From NCBI GenBank assembly GCA_900320815.1, contig ONTY01000075.1, positions 1 to 9,056 of the forward strand: a stretch of DNA of 9,056 nucleotides, written 5' to 3'. The notes under the pieces are model-generated. The model was not told the origin of the DNA. It saw nothing but the letters and a program-made list of their open reading frames with translations, and did no database searches. Source of the stretch: an uncultured Pseudomonadota bacterium (GTDB lineage: Bacteria > Pseudomonadota > Gammaproteobacteria > Burkholderiales > Burkholderiaceae_C). This document shows, piece by piece, positions 6,347-9,056 of this stretch; position 1 is the first letter of the stretch; every line of letters begins with the position of its first letter. The translations under genes and the position numbers were made by a program.

Positions 6347-6693
6347 TCAACCCTGAATCTGCGCCCACGCCTTGTCCAGCCGCTTGACGCTGATGGGCTG
6401 GGGCGTGCGCAACTCCTGCGCGAACAGGCTCACGCGCAGCTCTTCCAGCATCCAGCGCAGCGCCTCCCACGGCGCGGCCAATAAAAAGTGCGCAGCAGGC
6501 GCTGCATTTGCTCTGTGGCGTCTTGCGCGGCGTCAGGCGCAGCGGCGCGCGCATCTTTCACGCGCCGCGCCGCAAGGGTGTATTCATTCAAGATAGTGGC
6601 GGCCAGCCGCGCAATTTCCATATTTTTTTCCAGATATTTGATCTGCTCCTTGAGTTGCAGCGAAAAAAGGCGCCGCAGCCCGGCGCGGTGGCG
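6347..6693 (-). pseudogene. hrpA: Degraded 3' remnant of ATP-dependent RNA helicase HrpA
   Basis: Intact HrpA is a DEAH-box RNA helicase of well over 1,000 residues. Here only fragments of its C-terminal region (DUF3418-like) survive. In one frame (6693 down to about 6488) the protein reads HRAGLRRLFSLQLKEQ, then KYLEKN, then ARLAATILNEY and ATEQMQRLLRT. In another frame (about 6487 down to the TGA at 6347-6349) it reads FLLAAPWEALRWMLEEL, RVSLFAQELRTPQPISV, then KRLDKAWAQIQG, a textbook HrpA ending. The frames join if one base is restored in the A5/T5 run at 6483-6487. Segments normally dozens of residues apart also sit side by side: LEKN next to ARLAATIL, and PWEAL next to RWMLEEL, which implies internal deletions. 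A further match, VIDTPRAA, appears up to about 6757 in a third register. There is no helicase core and no start, so it is almost certainly non-functional. Confidence 0.8.
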
Positions 6694-6861
6694 CGCGGAT
6701 GGACTTGTCCACCCCAAGCAAATCACGCGAACCCGCCGCACGCGGCGTATCAATCACATTGGAAAACTGCATCACTGCCCCTTTGCTGCTGCAGCTGCTG
6801 ATTCGCGCTTTGCCGCCCCGCCGGGCAGCGCGCTCGGCGGGGTGGTCATGCGGCAAGTGAA
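6694..6861. other. Spacer between the hrpA remnant and the acidic gene
   Basis: This stretch has no credible complete gene. The minus-strand frame at 6757-6730 (VIDTPRAAGS) may be more eroded hrpA sequence. The rest is GC-rich and low in identifiable content apart from a strong hairpin at 6810-6856. With the remnant it completes a gene-free stretch of about 700 bases from the ptsH stop to the acidic gene. Confidence 0.4.
6810..6856. other. Long two-part inverted repeat after the acidic gene
   Basis: CCCCGCCG (6816-6823) pairs perfectly with CGGCGGGG (6835-6842) around an 11-base loop. Flanking it, TTGCCG (6810-6815) pairs with CGGCAA (6851-6856), leaving a one-sided eight-base bulge. It lies just past the stop of the acidic gene (6862-6864). 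No T-run follows on the minus strand, so it is not a standard intrinsic terminator but could block 3' exonucleases. Confidence 0.5.
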
Positions 6862-7608
6862 TCAGTTTTCGTCGTCTTCAGATTCAGAATCTTCATCATC
6901 TGAATCATCGCTGCCACTGCCATTGACGATGCCGTACGCAGCATACTCCCATTTATCATAATAATTGTCATCTTCCAGCACGTCTTGGAAGTCTTGGCTT
7001 TCAAGGTAGGATTCCAGATCCACCAGTTCCTCCTCATCACCATCGCCGTCTTCCGGCTCCGCAGCCTTGATGTATTTCTCGTCAATGGGGGCAATGCGGT
7101 ACGACACATACACGCCGCAGAAGGTATTCAAATCCCCCGGTTCTTCTTGCGTCTCTACTCCAACCTCGCCTCCTTCGCCAAAATAGGAGGTTACAAACCC
7201 GTCGCTGAACCATTCACCTTCATATTCGGAATGGAAGTCCATCGGGTTTCTGAAGGTGGCAAACACAAGCGAAAGGCGGTTATCGTCGGATGATGGCGCC
7301 ATGTCTGCACGAAGCATGTTCTGGAATTGCTCTCCGTCGTCATCGGTGTCAAAAATGCTCTCGCAGGTGCCAGCCAGTTTGTGGTCATTGTCAATACTGC
7401 TGCCGTAGTAGGCAAACTGCTTGAATTCCAGATCGCCAAATGATGGTGAATCATCCCCGTACAAGGCAAATTGCATAGCCACAAGCCATTTGTCATCTCC
7501 GATGCAGCCATTGGTTCCAAACCAGCCAGTGTCTTCCAGGCTCTCCATTTCTACACGGCTCGGCGGTTTGGCGACCACATAGATTGTCCTGACGATGATG
7601 TGCATCAT
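6862..7608 (-). CDS. Acidic hypothetical protein of unknown function
   Basis: I do not recognise this 248 aa protein. It is strongly acidic throughout and rich in aromatic residues (motifs such as EYEGEWFSDG at 128-137 and DNYYDKWEYAAYG at 214-226). It ends in an Asp/Glu/Ser tail (230-248, SGSDDSDDEDSESEDDEN) with another acidic run at 184-195. There is no signal peptide, membrane segment or catalytic motif. Three cysteines (35, 82, 164) are dispersed. The ribosome site AGGAG (7617-7613) is good. It stands four bases from the ATG at 7608 and seven from a second ATG at 7605, so the real start may be 7605 (247 aa). It lies 65 bases downstream of the ankyrin/Sel1 gene in the same direction, so the two are probably co-transcribed. 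Its base composition is lower in GC than the core genes. An immunity-like or binding-partner role for the neighbour is only a guess. Confidence 0.75.
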   Translation of the reverse strand: MMHIIVRTIYVVAKPPSRVEMESLEDTGWFGTNGCIGDDKWLVAMQFALYGDDSPSFGDLEFKQFAYYGSSIDNDHKLAGTCESIFDTDDDGEQFQNMLRADMAPSSDDNRLSLVFATFRNPMDFHSEYEGEWFSDGFVTSYFGEGGEVGVETQEEPGDLNTFCGVYVSYRIAPIDEKYIKAAEPEDGDGDEEELVDLESYLESQDFQDVLEDDNYYDKWEYAAYGIVNGSGSDDSDDEDSESEDDEN

Positions 7609-7643
7609 GTTTCTCCTATGCTTTGGTTGAAGTTGAAAACATG

Positions 7644-7668
7644 TCTGGCGTTAGCAAACGGCGCCAGA
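7644..7668 (-). terminator. Hairpin between the ankyrin/Sel1 gene and the acidic gene
   Basis: On the minus strand, TCTGGCG (7668-7662) pairs perfectly with CGCCAGA (7650-7644), extendable by one G-T pair. TTTT follows within a few bases (CATGTTTTC). It starts just past the ankyrin gene stop and ends 27 bases before the acidic gene's ribosome site. It could be a partial terminator that sets unequal expression of the two genes, or a processing site. The loop is rather long (11 bases) for a strong terminator. Confidence 0.45.
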
Positions 7669-7673
7669 ATTCA

Positions 7674-9056
7674 TCACTCCCCAGTGCTGTTCTGACTTTG
7701 CAGCAATTCTTCTAGTTCTTCCAGCGACAAGCCATTGCCTATGACTGCCTGCGTTCTGTTTCTGCGTTTCAGTAATTTTTCCAGTGATATATCACCATTA
7801 TTAAGGGCTTCCGCCTCGTGCGGCAATAGCCTGTCCCGCACTGTGTTCTTGATATGTTCCAGTGCTTCTGCCGCTTCCGCAGACCCAAGCCCTATGGCGC
7901 AGAGATACCATTGAACGGCTGTTTTTTCTGCCTCTTTACAGGAGGGTGTCGCGCCAGCGTCGCCGTGGTTTCTTCTGTACGCCTCACCCATCAAAAAAGC
8001 AGCTTCTGCAATGCCTTGCCTTGCAAGCAATTGCAGAATTTCACGAGAACGCTCGCCGCCGTAAGCATATCGGTAGAAATTCCGTGCTGCTTTCCCGTGC
8101 CAGCGCAGCGCCTTGGCCATATCCTTTTTTACACCGTCGCTGCCTAGACGATACATTTCCCCCAAGGCTGATTGCGCCTCTCCATTATCATGTGTCCTGT
8201 TGACGGCATCTAGAAAATATGATATTGCCTTTTTCCCATCCTGCTGGACGCCGTTGCCATCACGGTACATGCTGCCCAGCATCATCATGGCTTCATGATT
8301 TGCTCTATCGGCGGCTTTCTGAAAATATATAATAGCTTTATCAACATCTTTTTCTATTGTATAACCGGCAAGATATATTTTGCCCAATTCAAGCATGGCG
8401 CCTTCGTGTCCTTCCAACGCCATCCAGCGCAACCAGCGCGTGGCATTGGCATGGTTATTTATTTTGTTGCACGCTTGCTGAAGTATGTGAACCACTTCCT
8501 GCTTTTCCTCCCCCCTCCAGTCATCATGCTCCGCACCGTGTTGTGCCTTTTCTTGAGCTGTTTCGCCGCTGTTGTTACGGATATTCACATGTGCGCCAGC
8601 ACCAATCAGGGCGCTGACGGCATCAATATATCCATCGCCCGCCGCCAAAATCAGAGCTGTGTTGCCCTCGTTATCTTGCGCATCAAGCTCGGCGCCTGCG
8701 GCGATGAGTTCGTACACGCATTCCTCGCCATCGCAGGCGTTAGCGGCGGCGTGTATGAGGGCAGTCTTGCCATCGCCATCGCGCGCCTCCAGATTGGCGC
8801 CGGCAGCGGCGAGGGTGCGAATCGCGTTGGGGTAGCCAACCGCCTTATGCAGAACAGTTGTGCCAGTGTCATCGGCAGCGTTCTTGTCGGCGCCGGCATC
8901 CAGCAGCGCCTGCATGGAGCAGGTTTCCCCTCGTTGCGCAGCGAGCATGAGGGCGGTTTTTCCTTCGTTGTCGGTGGCTTCTTTGTCGGCGCCAGCGGTC
9001 AGCAAGGCACGGACAATGCTGGTGCGGTTGTATTCGGCAGCCAGCATCAGGGCGGT
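7674..9056 (-). CDS. Ankyrin-repeat and Sel1-like-repeat protein (5' end missing)
   Basis: A protein-interaction scaffold; no enzyme motif is visible. The gene runs off the right edge: the frame is open to 9056 and enters mid-repeat (TALMLAA), so 460 C-terminal residues are seen. Residues 1-165 (8562-9056) form five ankyrin repeats of 31-35 aa, each TALxLAA...LLxAGAdxxaxDxxGk. After a charged linker (166-205), residues 218-392 (7881-8405) hold about four Sel1-like repeats. The first three read AMLELGKIYLAG...AIIYFQKAA, AMMMLGSMYRDGNGV...AISYFLDAV and AQSALGEMYRLGSDGV...ALRWHGKAA. A more divergent one follows, AAFLMGEAYRRN...AVQWYLCAIG. The tail (393-460) is helical with two SLE..L units. No signal peptide can be judged because the N-terminus is absent. 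The Sel1 part has many AT-rich codons (for example 8315-8390), unlike the core genes, which suggests acquisition. The acidic gene follows 65 bases later. Proteins of this kind are found in host-associated and competition-related loci, but nothing here proves that role. Confidence 0.88.
   Translation of the reverse strand, partial: TALMLAAEYNRTSIVRALLTAGADKEATDNEGKTALMLAAQRGETCSMQALLDAGADKNAADDTGTTVLHKAVGYPNAIRTLAAAGANLEARDGDGKTALIHAAANACDGEECVYELIAAGAELDAQDNEGNTALILAAGDGYIDAVSALIGAGAHVNIRNNSGETAQEKAQHGAEHDDWRGEEKQEVVHILQQACNKINNHANATRWLRWMALEGHEGAMLELGKIYLAGYTIEKDVDKAIIYFQKAADRANHEAMMMLGSMYRDGNGVQQDGKKAISYFLDAVNRTHDNGEAQSALGEMYRLGSDGVKKDMAKALRWHGKAARNFYRYAYGGERSREILQLLARQGIAEAAFLMGEAYRRNHGDAGATPSCKEAEKTAVQWYLCAIGLGSAEAAEALEHIKNTVRDRLLPHEAEALNNGDISLEKLLKRRNRTQAVIGNGLSLEELEELLQSQNSTGE

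Noticed and set aside
6584..6856. 90-codon minus-strand open frame (starts MPHDHPAE) as a small gene
   Set aside because: No good ribosome site. Part of it is only the alternative frame of the hrpA remnant, and the VIDTPRAA stretch is better explained as eroded hrpA.
1..9056. CRISPR array, tRNA/rRNA genes, insertion sequence or Neisseria-type DNA uptake sequence
   Set aside because: No regularly spaced direct repeats, no cloverleaf or rRNA-like stretch, no transposase or integrase frame, and no copy of the GCCGTCTGAA uptake core was seen, even though dprA is present.

Overview
The window looks like a chromosomal segment from a high-GC betaproteobacterium. The core genes show strong G/C bias at third codon positions. 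The divergent arrangement of a LysM-protein gene plus dprA against def-fmt is one I associate with Betaproteobacteria (recalled, not searched). A mannose-family EIIA followed by HPr, and an HrpA-type helicase C-terminus, fit the same group. I cannot name a genus.

Layout. The left part (about 43-3596) is transcribed leftward: a class I fructose-bisphosphate aldolase with a convincing intrinsic terminator, preceded by dprA, which is preceded 8 bases away by a secreted LysM protein. A 178-base divergent spacer (3597-3774) separates this arm from a rightward run: def (peptide deformylase), fmt (Met-tRNA formyltransferase), a PTS EIIA of the mannose family and HPr (ptsH). Def and Fmt are the paired enzymes of N-formylmethionine initiation and removal. 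EIIA and HPr are phosphorelay proteins, but the Enzyme I gene (ptsI) that often follows them is not here.

From about 6152 the character changes. A structured, repeat-bearing spacer (6152-6346) is followed by a degraded leftward remnant of the 3' end of hrpA. It has a one-base frameshift in an A/T homopolymer and apparent internal deletions. Beyond it lie two leftward genes of visibly lower GC: an unrecognised, very acidic 247-248 aa protein, and upstream of it a large ankyrin-repeat plus Sel1-like-repeat protein that runs off the right edge. The two are separated by a short spacer holding a perfect inverted repeat. This right-hand third reads as accessory DNA next to a rearrangement scar, and it is the part most likely to hold something undescribed: a repeat-scaffold protein paired with an acidic orphan.

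No tRNA, rRNA, CRISPR array, transposase or integrase was seen.
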